A stretch of DNA of 64,000 nucleotides from Xylocopa sonorina (taxonomy: Eukaryota > Arthropoda > Insecta > Hymenoptera > Apidae). The stretch covers positions 682,001-746,000 of the forward strand of contig NW_027490149.1 of NCBI RefSeq assembly GCF_050948175.1, given 5' to 3'. Below are positions 1 to 13,369 of this stretch, piece by piece. The notes below the pieces were generated by a model. That model was not told where the DNA came from, searched no databases, and saw only the letters and a list, made by a program, of their open reading frames with translations. Position 1 is the stretch's first letter; each line of letters starts with the position of its first letter. The position numbers were made by a program, and so were the translations under genes.

Positions 1-174
1 ATCTCATTTCTATGTTTCATGGTAAGATATAATATGATTTGCGAAGTGTCATGTATTCCTCGTCTACACTTCAAATGAATGTGAATGCGACACTTACTTG
101 CAAGGAAATAGCGTTTGCAGATGTCTACGTATCGTAGCAATAGTGTTCTTATGATTTTTAAAACGCGATATCGC
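1..174 (+). repeat. Reference monomer (phase used throughout)
   Basis: One 174-bp unit from ATCTCATTTC to GCGATATCGC. In the common form it carries three dyads: CTACG-TAT-CGTAG at monomer positions 125-137, GCGATATCGC at 165-174, and the 14-bp perfect palindrome TTCCTTGCAAGGAA at 94-107. This first copy has a variant of the last one (TACTTGCAAGG). GATATC at 167-172 (an EcoRV site) is kept in most copies. The length is close to one nucleosome plus linker. I see no CENP-B-box-like motif: the CGGG core is missing from the common monomer. Function is unknown. Confidence 0.9.
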
Positions 175-600
175 ATCTCATTTCTATGTTTCATGGTAAG
201 ATATAATATGATTTGCGAAGTGTTATGTATTCCTCGTCTACACTTCAAATGAATGTAAATGCGACACTTCCTTGCAAGGAAATAGCGTTTGCAAATGTCT
301 ACCTATCGTAGCAATAGTGTTCTAATGCTTCTTAAAACGCGATACCGCATCTCAGTTCTATGTTTCATGATAAGATATAATATTCATTGCGAAGTGTTAT
401 GCACTCCTCGTCTACGATTCAAATGAATGTAAATGCGACACTTCCTCGCTAGGAAATAGCGTTTGCAGATGTCTGCGTATCGTAGCAATAGGGTTCTTAT
501 GATTCTTAAAACGCGATATCGCATCTCACTTCTATGTTGCATGTTAAGATAAAAAATGATTTGCGAAGTGTTATGTATTCCTCGTCTACGATTCAAATGA

Positions 601-1680
601 ATGTAAATGTGACACTTCCTTGCAAGGGAATAGCGTTTGCAGATGTCTACGTATCGTAGCAATAGAGTTCTAATGCCTCTTAAAACGCTATATCGCATCT
701 CATTTCAATGTTTCATGGTAAGATATAATATGATTTGCGAAGTGTTATGTATTCCTCGTCTACACTTCAAATGAATGTGAATGCGACACTTCCTCGCTAG
801 GAAATAGAGTTTGCAGATGTCTACGTATCGTAGCAATAGAGTTCTTATGATTCTTAAAACGCGATATCGCATCTCATTTCTATGTTTCATGGTAAGATAT
901 AATATGATTTGCGAAGTGTTATGTATTCCTCGTCTACACTTCAAATGAATGTAAATGAGACACTTCCTTGCAAGGAAATAGCGTTTGCAAATGTCTACCT
1001 ATCGTAGCAATAGTGTTCTAATGCTTCTTAAAACGCGATAACGCATCTCAGTTCTATGTTTCATGGTAAGATATAATATGATTTGCGAAGTGTTATGTTT
1101 TCCTCGTCTACACTTCAAATGAATGTAAATGCGACACTTCCTTGTAAGGAAATAGCGTTTGCAGATGTCTACCTATCGTAGCAATAGAGTTCTAATGCTT
1201 CTTAAAACGCGATATCGCATCTCATTTCTATCTTTCATGGTAAGGTATAATATGATTTGCGAAGTGTCATGTATTCCTCGTCTACACTTCAAATGAATGT
1301 AAATGCGACACTTCCTTGCAAGGAAATAGCGTCTGCAGATGTCTAGGTATCGCAGCAATAGAGTTCTAATGCTTCTTAAAACGCGATATCGCATCTCATT
1401 TCTATGTTTCTTGGTAAGATATAATATGATTTGCGAAGTGTTATGTATTCCTCGTCTACACTTCAAATGAATGTAAATGTGACACTTCCTTGCAAGGAAA
1501 TAGCGTTTGCAGATGTCTACGTATCGTAGCAATAGAGTTCTAATGCCTCTTAAAACGCTATATCGCATCTCATTTCAATGTTTCATGGTAAGATATAATA
1601 TGATTTGCGAAGTGTTATGTATTCCTCGTCTACACTTCAAATGAATGTGAATGCGACACTTCCTCGCTAGGAAATAGCGT
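601..1680. repeat. 5-monomer (870-bp) spaced duplication
   Basis: About 210 bp at 601-810 recurs at 1471-1680, offset 870 = 5 x 174. Shared rare variants are AATGTGACACTTCC, TAATGCCTCTTAAAACGC followed by TATATCGC, and CATTTCAATGTTTCATGG. Outside the two matching segments the monomers differ, so either the event is old or later exchange overwrote the rest. Confidence 0.65.
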
Positions 1681-1982
1681 TTGCAGATGTCTACCTATCG
1701 TAGCAATAGAGTTCTAATGCTTCTTAAAACGCGATATCGCATCTCATTTTTATGTTTCATGGTAAGATATAATATGATTTGCGAAGTGTCATGTATTCCT
1801 CGTCTACACTTCAAATGAATGTAAATGCGACACTTCCTTGCAAGGAAATAGCGTCTGCAGATGTCTAGGTATCGCAGCAATAGAGTTCTAATGCTTCTTA
1901 AAACGCGATATCGCATCTCATTTCTATGTTTCTTGGTAAGATATAATATGATTTGCGAAGTGTTATGTATTCCTCGTCTACG
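1150..1982. repeat. 3-monomer (522-bp) duplication
   Basis: About 310 bp at 1150-1460 recurs at 1672-1982 (offset 522 = 3 x 174). Both copies carry GCGTCTGCAGATGTCTAGG and the uncommon TGTTTCTTGGTAAG (TTCTTGG replaces TTCATGG, at 1408 and 1930). A few substitutions separate the copies near 1230 and 1750. The copies part at 1460/1982, where CTACACTTC becomes CTACGATTC. Confidence 0.7.
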
Positions 1983-2280
1983 ATTCAAATGAATGTAAAT
2001 GCGACACTTCCTTGCAAGGAAATAGCGTTTGCAGATGTCTACGTATCGCCGCAATAGTGTTCTAATGCTTCTTAAAACGCCATATCGCATCTCATTTCTA
2101 TGTTTCATGGTAAGATATAATATTCATTGCGAGGTGTCATGCATTCCTCGCCTACACTTCAAATGCATATAAATGCGAAACTTCCATGCAAGGAAATAGC
2201 GTTTGCAGATGTCTACGTATCGTAGCAATAAAGTTCTTATGATTCTTAAAACGCGATATCGCATCTCATTTCTATGTTTC

Positions 2281-2587
2281 ATGGTAAGATATAATATGAT
2301 TTGCGAAGTGTTATGTATTCTTCGTCTACACTTCAAATGAATGTAAATGCGACACTCCCTTGCAAGGAAATAGCGTTTGCAAATGTCTACCTATCGTCGC
2401 AATAGTGTTCTAATGATCCTTAAAACGCGATATCGCATCTCATTTCTATGTTTCATGGTAAGATATAATATGATTTGCGAAGTGTTATGTATTCTTCGTC
2501 TACACTTCAAATGAATGTAAATGCGACACTCCCTTGCAAGGAAATAGCGTTTGCAAATGTCTACCTATCGTCGCAATAGTGTTCTAA
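2281..2587. repeat. Single-monomer tandem duplication
   Basis: The stretch 2281-2413 is repeated one monomer later at 2455-2587. Both carry GTATTCTTCGTC, GACACTCCCTTGCAAGG and CTATCGTCGCAATAG, a combination uncommon among neighbouring monomers. Confidence 0.65.
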
Positions 2588-3199
2588 TGCTCCATAAAAC
2601 GCGATATCGCATCTCAGTTCTATGTTTCATGGTAAGATATAATATGATTTGCGAAGTGTTATGTATTCCACGTCTAAACTTCAAATGAATGTAAATGCGA
2701 CACTTCCTTGCAAGGAAATAGCTTTTGCACATGTCTATCTATCGTAGCAATAGTGTTCTAATGCTTCTTAAAACGCGATACCGCATCTCAGTTCTATGTT
2801 TCATGGTAAGATATAATATGATTTGCGAAGTGTTATGTTTTCCTCGTCTACACTTCAAATGAATGTAAATGCGACACTTCCTTGCAAGGAAATAGCGTTT
2901 GCAGATGTCTACGTATCGAAGCAATAGAGTTCAAATGCTTCTTAAAACGAGATATTGCATCTCATTTCTATGTTTCATGGTAAGATATATTATGATTTGC
3001 GAAGTGTTATGTATTCCTTGTCTACACTTCAAATGAATGTAAATGCGACACTTCCTTGCAAGGAAATAGCGTTTGCAGATGTCTACGTACCGTAGCAACA
3101 GAGTTCTCATGATTCTTAAAACGCGATATCGCATCTCATTTGTATGTTTCATGGTAAGATATAATATGATTTGCGAAGTATCATGTATTCCTCGTCTAC

Positions 3200-3818
3200 A
3201 CTTCAAATGAATGTGAATGCGACACTTCCTCGCTAGGAAATAGCGTTTGCAGATGTCTACGTATCGTAGCAATAGATTGCCAATGCTTCTTAAAACCCGA
3301 TATCGCATCTTGTTTCTATGTTTCATGGTAAGATATAATATGATTTGCGAAGTTTCATGTATTCCTCGCCTACACTTCAAATGAATGAAAATGCCATACT
3401 TCCCTGATAGGAAATAGCGTCTGCAGATGTCTAGGTATCGCAGCAATAGAGTTCTAATGCCTCTTAAAACGCGATATCGCATCTCATTTCTATGTTTCAT
3501 GGTAAGATATAATATGATTTACGAAGTGTTATGTATTCCTAGTCTACACTTCAAATGAATGTGAATGCGACACTTCCTCGCTAGGAAATAGCGTTTGCAG
3601 ATGTCTACGTATCGTAGCAATAGATTGCCAATGCTTCTTAAAACCCGATATCGCATCTTATTTCTATGTTTCATGGTAAGATATAATATGATTTGCGAAG
3701 TTTCATGTATTCCTCGCCTACACATCAAATGAATGAAAATGCCATACTTCCCTGATAGGAAATAGCGTCTGCAGATGTCTAGGTATCGCAGCAATAGAGT
3801 TCTAATGCTTCTTAAAAC
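3200..3818. repeat. 2-monomer (348-bp) duplication with a rare variant monomer
   Basis: The segment 3200-3470 recurs at about 3550-3818, offset 348 = 2 x 174. Both copies carry AGATTGCCAATGC, TTAAAACCCGATATC, and a distinctive variant AATGCCATACTTCCCTGATAGG at the palindrome position. The latter destroys the TTCCTTGCAAGGAA dyad. The same rare form appears again near 62421, more than 58 kb away. Confidence 0.75.
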
Positions 3819-4919
3819 GCGATATCGCATCTCATTTCTATGTTTCATGGTAAGATATAATATGATTTGCGAAGTGTCATGTATTCCTCGTCTACACTTC
3901 AAATGAATGTAAATGCGACACTTCCTTGCAAGGAAATAGCGTCTGCAGATGTCTAGGTATCGCAGCAATAGAGTTCTAATGCTTCTTAAAACGCGATATC
4001 GCATCTCATTTCTATGTTTCATGGTAAGATATAATATGATTTGCGAAGTGTTATGTATTCCTCGTCTACGATTCAAATGAATGTAAATGCGAAACTTCCT
4101 TGCAAGGAAATAGCGTTTGCAGATGTCTACGTATCGTAGCAATAGAGTTCTAGTGCTTCTTAAAACGCTATATCGCATCTCATTTCAATGTTTCATGGTA
4201 AGATATAATATGATTTGCGAAGTGTTATGTATTCCTCGTCTACACTTCATATGAATGTAAATGCGACACTTCCTTGCAAGGAAATAGCGTTTGCAGATGT
4301 CTACGTATCGAAGCAATAGAGTTCAAATGCTTCTTAAAACGAGATATTGCATCTCATATCTATGTTTCATGATAAGATATAATATTCATTGCGAAGTGTT
4401 ATGCACTCTTCGTCTACACTTCAGATGAATGTAAATGCGACACTACCTTGCTAGGAAATAGCGTCTGCAGATGTCTAGGTATCGCAGCAACAGAGTTCTA
4501 ATGCTCCTTAAAACGCGATATCGCATCTCATTTCTATGTTTCATGGTAAGATATAATATTATTTGCGAAGTATCATGTATTCCTCGTCTACACTTCAAAT
4601 GAATGTAAATGCGACGCTTCCTCGCTAGGAAATAGCGTTTGCAGATGTCTACGTATCGTAGCAATAGATTTCTAATGCTTCTTAAAACGCGATATCGCAT
4701 CTCATTTCAATGTTTCATGGTAAGATATAATATGATTTGCGAAGTGTTATGTATTCCTCGTCTACACTTCAAATGAATGTGAATGCGACACTTCCTCGCT
4801 AGGAAATAGCGTTTGCAGATGTCTACGTATCGTAGCAATAGGTTTCCAATGCTTCTTAAAACGCGATATCGCATCCCATTTCTATGTTTCATGGTAAGAT
4901 ATAATATGATTTGCGATGT

Positions 4920-7900
4920 GTCATGTATTCCTCGTCTACACTTCAAATGAATGTAAATGCGACACTTCCTTGCAAGGAAATAGCGTTTGCAGATGTCTAC
5001 GTATCGAAGCAATAGAGTTCAAATGCTTCTTAAAACGAGATATTGCATCTCATATCTATGTTTCATGATAAGATATAATATTCATTGCGAAGTGTTATGC
5101 ATTCCTCGTCTACACTTCAAATGAATGTAAATGCGACACTTCCTTGCAAGGAAATAGCGTTTGCAGATGTCTACGTATCGTAGCAATAGAGTTCTTATGA
5201 TTCTTAAAACGCGATATCGCATCTCATTTCTATGTTTCATGGTAAGATATAATATGATTTGCGAAGTGTTATGTATTCTTCGTCTACACTTCAAATGAAT
5301 GTAAATGCGACATTCCCTTGCAAGGAAATAGCGTTTGCAAATGTCTACCTATCGTCGCAATAGTGTTCTAATGCTCCTTAAAACGCGATATCGCATCTCA
5401 GTTCTATGTTTCATGGTAAGATATAATATGATTTGCGAAGTGTTATGTTTTCCTCGTCTACACTTCAAATGAATGTAAATGCGACACTTCCTTGTAAGGA
5501 AATAGCGTTTGCAGATGTCTACCTATCGTAGCAATAGAGTTCTAATGCTTCTTAAAACGCGATATCGCATCTCATTTCTATGTTTCATGGTAAGATATAA
5601 TATGATTTGCGAAGTGTTATGTATTCCTCGTCTACACTTCAAATGAATGTAAATGCGGCACTTCCTTGCAAGGAAATAGCGTTTGCAGATGTCTACGTAT
5701 TGAAGCAATAGAGTTCAAATGCTTCTTAAAACGAGATATTGCATCTCATTTCTATGTTTCATGGTAAGATATAATATGATTTGCGAAGTGTTATGTATTC
5801 CTCGTCTACACTTCAAATGAATGTAAATGCGACACTTACTTGCAAGGAAATAGCGTTTGCAGATGTCTACGTATCGTAGCAATAGGGTTCTTATGATTCT
5901 TAAAACGCGATATCGCATCTCACTTCTATGTTGCATGGTAAGATATAAAATGATTTGCGAAGTGTTATGGATTCCTCGTCTACACTGCAAATGAATGTGA
6001 ATGCGAAACTTCCTCGCTAGGAAATAGCGTTTGCAGATGTCTACGTATCGTAGCAATAGATTTCTAATGCTTCTTAAAACGCGATATCGCATCTCATTTC
6101 TATGTTTCATGGTAAGATATAATATGATTTGCGAAGTGTCATGTATTCCTCGTCTACACTTCAAATGAATGAAAGTGCCATACTTCCTCGCTAGGAAATA
6201 GCGTTTGCAGATGTCTACGTATCGTAGCAATAGATTTCCAATGCTTCTTAAAACGCGATATCGCATCTCATTTCTATGTTTCATGGTAAGATATAATATG
6301 ATTTGCGAAGTGTTATGGATTCCTCGTCTACACTGCAAATGAATGTGAATGCGAAACTTTCTCGCCAGGAAATAGCGTTTGCAGATGTCTACGTATCGTA
6401 GCAATAGATTTCTAATGCTTCTTAAAACGCGATATCGCATCTCATTTCTATGTTTCATGGTAAGATATAATATTCATTGCGAAGTGTTATGCATTCCTCG
6501 TCTACACTTCAAATGCATATAAATGCGAAACTTCCATGCAAGGAAATAGCGTTTGCAGATGTCTACGTATCGTAGCAATAGAGTTCTTATGATTCTTAAA
6601 ACGCGATATCGCATCTCATTTCTATGTTTCATGGTAAGATATAATATGATTTGCGAAGTGTTATGTATTCTTCGTCTACACTTCAAATGAATGTAAATGC
6701 GACATTCCCTTGCAAGGAAATAGCGTTTGCAAATGTCTACCTATCGTCGCAATAGTGTTCTAATGCTCCTTAAAACGCGATATCGCATCTCAGTTCTATG
6801 TTTCATGGTAAGATATAATATGATTTGCGAAGTGTTATGTTTTCCTCGTCTACACTTCAAATGAATGTAAATGCGACACTTCCTTGTAAGGAAATAGCGT
6901 TTGCAGATGTCTACCTATCGTAGCAATAGAGTTCTAATGCTTCTTAAAACGCGATATCGCATCTCATTTCTATGTTTCATGGTAAGACATAATATGATTT
7001 GCGAAGTGTCATGTATTCCTCTTCTGCACTTCAAATGAATGTAAATGCTACACTTCCTTGCAAGGAAATAGCGTTTGCAGATGTCTACGTATCGAAGCAA
7101 TAGAGTTCAAATGCTTCTTAAAACGAGATATTGCATCTCATATCTATGTTTCATGATAAGATATAATATTCATTGCGAAGTGTTATGCATTCCTCGCCTA
7201 CACTTCAAATGAATGTAAATGCGACACTTCCTTGCAAGGAAATAGCGTTTGCGAATGTCTACCTATCGTAGCAATAGTGTTCTAATGCTTCTTAAAACGC
7301 GATATCGCATCTCATCTCTATATTTCATGGCAGGATATAATATTCATTGCGAAGTGCTATGCATTCCTCGTCTACACTTCAAATGAATGTAAATGCGACA
7401 CTTCCTTGCAAGGAAATAGCGTTTGCAGATGTCTACGTATCGTAGCAATAGAGTTCTTATGATTCTTAAAACGCGATATCGCATCTCATTTCTATGTTTC
7501 ATGGTAAGATATAATATGATTTGCGAAGTGTTATGTATTCTTCGTCTACACTTCAAATGAATGTAAATGCGACATTCCCTTGCAAGGAAATAGCGTTTGC
7601 AAATGTCTACCTATCGTCGCAATAGTGTTCTAATGCTCCTTAAAACGCGATATCGCATCTCAGTTCTATGTTTCATGGTAAGATATAATATGATTTGCGA
7701 AGTGTTATGTTTTCCTCGTCTACACTTCAAATGAATGTAAATGCGACACTTCCTTGTAAGGAAATAGCGTTCGCAGATGTCTACCTATCGTAGCAATAGA
7801 GTTCTAATGCTTCTTAAAACGCGATATCGCATCTCATTTCTATGTTTCATGGTAAGATATAATATGATTTGCGAAGTGTTATGTATTCCTCGTCTAAACT

Positions 7901-8137
7901 TCAAATGAATGTAAATGCGACACTTACTTGCAAGGAAATAGCGTTTGCAGATGTCTACGTATCGTAGCAATAGAGTTCTTATGATTCCTAAAACGCGATA
8001 TCGCATCTCATTTCTATGTTGCCTGGTAAGATATAATATGATTTGCGAAGTGTTATGGATTCCTCGTCTACACTGCAAATGAATGTGAATGCGAAACTTC
8101 CTCGCTAGGAAATAGCGTTTGCAGATGTCTACGTATC
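4920..8137. repeat. 3.2-kb block shared with 27.37-30.58 kb (offset 22,446 bp)
   Basis: About 18.5 consecutive monomers here match, in order, those starting near 27366 (22,446 = 129 x 174). Rare shared markers include CTCGCCAGG (6361 and 28807), GAAAGTGCCATACTTCC (6172 and 28618) and AATGCATATAAATGCG (6512 and 28958). The match ends near 8137, where GTAGCAATAGATTTC here is replaced by GAAGCAATAGAGTTC in the partner. Few differences are visible, for example CTTCTGCAC at 7021 against CGTCTACAC in the partner. Confidence 0.75.
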
Positions 8138-9504
8138 GTAGCAATAGATTTCTAATGCTTCTTAAAACGCGATATCGCATCTCATTTCTATGTTTCATGG
8201 TAAGATATAATATGAATTGCGAAGTGTCATGTATTCCTCGTCTACACTTCAAATGAATGTAAATGCGACACTTCCTTGCAAGGAAATAGCGTTTGCGAAT
8301 GTCTACCTATCGTAGCAATAGTGTTCTAATGCTTCTTAAAACGCGATATCGCATCTCATCTCTATATTTCATGGCAAGATATAATATGATTTGCGAAGTG
8401 TTATGTATTCCTCGTCTACACTTCAAATGAATGTAAATGCGACACTTCCTTGCAAGGAAATAGCGTTTGCAGATGTCTACGTATCGAAGCAATAGAGTTC
8501 AAATGCTTCTTAAAACGAGATATTGCATCTCATTTCTATGTTTCATGGTAAAATATATTATGATTTGCGAAGTGTTATGTATTCATCGTCTACACCTCAA
8601 ATGAATGTAAATGCGACACTTCCTTGCAAGGAAATAGCATTTGCAATTGTGTACGTACCGTAGCAACAGAGTTCTTATGATTCTTAAAACGCGATATCGC
8701 ATCTCATTTCTATGTTTCATGGTAAGATATAATATGATTTACGAAGTGTTATGTATTCCTCGTCTACACTTCAAATGAATGTGAATGCGACACTTCCTTG
8801 CAAGGAAATAGCGTTTGCGAATGTCTACCTATCGTAGCAATAGTGTTCTAATGCTTCTTAAAACGCTATATCGCATCTCATTCCTATGTTTCATGGTAAG
8901 ATATATTATGATTGGCGAATTGTTATGTATTCCTCGTCTACACTTCAAATGAATGTAAATGCGACACTTACTTGCAAGGAAATAGCGTTTGCAGATGTCT
9001 ACGTATCGTAGCAATAGAGTTCTTATGATACTTAAAACGCGATATCGCACCTCATTTCTATGTTTCATGGTAAGATATAATATGATTTGCGAAGTGTTAT
9101 GTTTTCCTCGTCTACACTTCAGATGAATGTAAATGCAACACTACCTTGCTAGGAAATAGCGTCTGCAGATGTCTAGGTATAGCAGCAACAGAGTTCTAAT
9201 GCTCCTTAAAACGCGATATCGCATCTCATTTCTATGTTTCATGGTAAGATATAATATTATTTGCGAAGTATCATGTATTCCTCGTCTACACTTCAAATGA
9301 ATGTAAATGCGACACTTCCTCGCTAGGAAATAGCGTTTGCAGATGTCTACGTATCGTAGCAATAGATTTCTAATGCTTCTTAAAACGCGATATCGCATCT
9401 CATTTCAATGTTTCATGGTAAGATATAATATGATTTGCGAAGTGTTATGTATTCCTCGTCTACACTTCAAATGAATGTGAATGCGACACTTCCTTGCAAG
9501 GAAA
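6721..9504. repeat. 16-monomer higher-order repeat, copy 1 (2,784 bp)
   Basis: This block is repeated at a 2,784-bp offset (16 x 174) with only scattered differences. Markers shared with copy 2 include TGTTGCCTGGTAAG (8028 and 10812), TATGATTGGCGAATTG (8908 and 11692) and AAATGCTACACTTCC (7042 and 9826). The start is set where sequences before about 6720 no longer match those before 9504 (ATTCTTCGTC versus ATTCCTCGTC and others). Boundaries are approximate, because neighbouring monomers resemble each other. Confidence 0.78.
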
Positions 9505-12288
9505 TAGCGTTTGCGAATGTCTACCTATCGTCGCAATAGTGTTCTAATGCTCCTTAAAACGCGATATCGCATCTCAGTTCTATGTTTCATGGTAAGATAT
9601 AATATGATTTGCGAAGTGTTATGTTTTCCTCGTCTACACTTCAAATGAATGTAAATGCGACACTTCCTTGTAAGGAAATAGCGTTTGCAGATGTCTACCT
9701 ATCGTAGCAATAGAGTTCTAATGCTTCTTAAAACGCGATATCGCATCTCATTTCTATGTTTCATGGTAAGACATAATATGATTTGCGAAGTGTCATGTAT
9801 TCCTCTTCTACACTTCAAATGAATGTAAATGCTACACTTCCTTGCAAGGAAATAGCGTTTGCAGATGTCTACGTATCGAAGCAATAGAGTTCAAATGCTT
9901 CTTAAAACGAGATATTGCATCTCATATCTATGTTTCATGATAAGATATAATATTCATTGCGAAGTGTTATGCATTCCTCGCCTACACTTCAAATGAATGT
10001 AAATGCGACACTTCCTTGCAAGGAAATAGCGTTTGCGAATGTCTACCTATCGTAGCAATAGTGTTCTAATGCTTCTTAAAACGCGATATCGCATCTCATC
10101 TCTATATTTCATGGCAAGATATAATATTCATTGCGAAGTGCTATGCATTCCTCGTCTACACTTCAAATGAATGTAAATGCGACACTTCCTTGCAAGGAAA
10201 TAGCGTTTGCAGATGTCTACGTATCGTAGCAATAGAGTTCTTATGATTCTTAAAACGCGATATCGCATCTCATTTCTATGTTTCATGGTAAGATATAATA
10301 TGATTTGCGAAGTGTTATGTATTCTTCGTCTACACTTCAAATGAATGTAAATGCGACATTCCCTTGCAAGGAAATAGCGTTTGCAAATGTCTACCTATCG
10401 TCGCAATAGTGTTCTAATGCTCCTTAAAACGCGATATCGCATCTCAGTTCTATGTTTCATGGTAAGATATAATATGATTTGCGAAGTGTTATGTTTTCCT
10501 CGTCTACACTTCAAATGAATGTAAATGCGACACTTCCTTGTAAGGAAATAGCGTTCGCAGATGTCTACCTATCGTAGCAATAGAGTTCTAATGCTTCTTA
10601 AAACGCGATATCGCATCTCATTTCTATGTTTCATGGTAAGATATAATATGATTTGCGAAGTGTTATGTATTCCTCGTCTAAACTTCAAATGAATGTAAAT
10701 GCGACACTTACTTGCAAGGAAATAGCGTTTGCAGATGTCTACGTATCGTAACAATAGAGTTCTTATGATTCCTAAAACGCGATATCGCATCTCATTTCTA
10801 TGTTGCCTGGTAAGATATAATATGATTTGCGAAGTGTTATGGATTCCTCGTCTACACTGCAAATGAATGTGAATGCGAAACTTCCTCGCTAGGAAATAGC
10901 GTTTGCAGATGTCTACGTATCGTAGCAATAGATTTCTAATGCTTCTTAAAACGCGATATCGCATCTCATTTCTATGTTTCATGGTAAGATATAATATGAA
11001 TTGCGAAGTGTCATGTATTCCTCGTCTACACTTCAAATGAATGTAAATGCGACACTTCCTTGCAAGGAAATAGCGTTTGCGAATGTCTACCTATCGTAGC
11101 AATTGTGTTCTAATGCTTCTTAAAACGCGATATCGCATCTCATCTCTATATTTCATGGCAAGATATAATATGATTTGCGAAGTGTTATGTATTCCTCGCC
11201 TACACTTCAAATGAATGTAAATGCGACACTTCCTTGCAAGGAAATAGCGTTTGCAGATGTCTACGTATCGAAGCAATAGAGTTCAAATGCTTCTTAAAAC
11301 GAGATATTGCATCTCATTTCTATGTTTCGTGGTAAAATATATTATGATTTGCGAAGTGTTATGTATTCATCGTCTACACCTCAAATGAATGTAAATGCGA
11401 CACTTCCTTGCAAGGAAATAGCATTTGCAAATGTGTACGTACCGTAGCAACAGAGTTCTTATGATTCTTAAAACGCGATATCGCATCTCATTTCTATGTT
11501 TCATGGTAAGATATAATATGATTTACGAAGTGTTATGTATTCCTCGTCTACACTTCAAATGAATGTGAATGCGACACTTCCTTGCAAGGAAATAGCGTTT
11601 GCGAATGTCTACCTATCGTAGCAATAGTGTTCTAATGCTTCTTAAAACGCTATATCGCATCTCATTCCTATGTTTCATGGTAAGATATATTATGATTGGC
11701 GAATTGTTATGTATTCCTCGTCTACACTTCAAATGAATGTAAATGCGACACTTACTTGCAAGGAAATAGCGTTTGCAGATGTCTACGTATCGTAGCAATA
11801 GAGTTCTTATGATACTTAAAACGCGATATCGCACCTCATTTCTATGTTTCATGGTAAGATATAATATGATTTGCGAAGTGTTATGTATTCCTCGTCTACA
11901 CTTCAGATGAATGTAAATGCAACACTACCTTGCTAGGAAATAGCGTCTGCAGATGTCTAGGTATCGCAGCAACAGAGTTCTAATGCTCCTTAAAACGCGA
12001 TATCGCATCTCATTTCTATGTTTCATGGTAAGATATAATATTATTTGCGAAGTATCATGTATTCCTCGTCTACACTTCAAATGAATGTAAATGCGACACT
12101 TCCTTGCTAGGAAATAGCGATTGCAGATGTCTACGTATCGTAGCAATAGAGTTCATATGATTCTTAAAACGCGATATCGCATCTCATTTCTATGTTTTAT
12201 GGTAAGATATAACATGATTTGCGAAGTGTTATGTATTCCTCGTCTACACTTCAAATGAATGTGAATGCGACACTTCCTTGCAAGGAAA
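9505..12288. repeat. 16-monomer higher-order repeat, copy 2 (2,784 bp)
   Basis: Second full copy of the 16-monomer unit. It differs from copy 1 at a few sites, for example GTAACAATAG at 10747 against GTAGCAATAG at 7963, and GTTTCGTGGTAAAAT at 11325 against TTTCATGGTAAAAT at 8541. Its second half, from about 10945, is also the start of the 37-monomer duplication. Confidence 0.78.
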
Positions 12289-13055
12289 TAGCGTTTGCGA
12301 ATGTCTACCTATCGTCGCAATAGTGTTCTAATGCTCCTTAAAACGCGATATCGCATCTCAGTTCTATGTTTCATGGTAAGATATAATATGATTTGCGAAG
12401 TGTTATGTTTTCCTCGTCTACACTTCAAATGAATGTAAATGCGACACTTCCTTGTAAGGAAATAGCGTTTGCAGATGTCTACCTATCGTAGCAATAGAGT
12501 TCTAATGCTTCTTAAAACGCGATATCGCATCTCATTTCTATGTTTCATGGTAAGACATAATATGATTTGCGAAGTGTCATGTATTCCTCTTCTACACTTC
12601 AAATGAATGTAAATGCTACACTTCCTTGCAAGGAAATAGCGTTTGCAGATGTCTACGTATCGAAGCAATAGAGTTCAAATGCTTCTTAAAACGAGATATT
12701 GCATCTCATATCTATGTTTCATGATAAGATATAATATTCATTGCGAAGTGTTATGCATTCCTCGCCTACACTTCAAATGAATGTAAATGCGACACTTCCT
12801 TGCAAGGAAATAGCGTTTGCGAATGTCTACCTATCGTAGCAATAGTGTTCTAATGCTTCTTAAAACGCGATATCGCATCTCATCTCTATATTTCATGGCA
12901 AGATATAATATTCATTGCGAAGTGCTATGCATTCCTCGTCTACACTTCAAATGAATGTAAATGCGACACTTCCTTGCAAGGAAATAGCGTTTGCAGATGT
13001 CTACGTATCGTAGCAATAGAGTTCTTATGATTCTTAAAACGCGATATCGCATCTC
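12289..13055. repeat. 16-monomer higher-order repeat, partial copy 3
   Basis: This continues the 2,784-bp periodicity for about 4.4 monomers. It carries the AAGACATAATATG and AAATGCTACACTTCC markers at the expected offsets (12553 and 12610). The match to copy 2 is lost near 13056, where CATCTCTATATTTC replaces CATTTCTATGTTTC. Confidence 0.7.
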
Positions 13056-13369
13056 ATCTCTATATTTCATGGCAAGATATAATATGATTTGCGAAGTGTT
13101 ATGTATTCCTCGTCTACACTTCAAATGAATGTAAATGCGACACTTCCTTGCAAGGAAATAGCGTCTGCAGATGTCTAGGTATCGCAGCAATAGGTTTCCA
13201 ATGCTTCTTAAAACGCGATATCGCATCCCATTTCTATGTTTCATGGTAAGATATCATATGATTTGCGAAGTGTCATGTATTCCTCGTCTACACTTCAAAT
13301 GAATGTAAATGCGACACTTCTTTGCTAGGAAATAGCGTCTGCAGATGTCTAGGTATCGTAGCAATAGAG

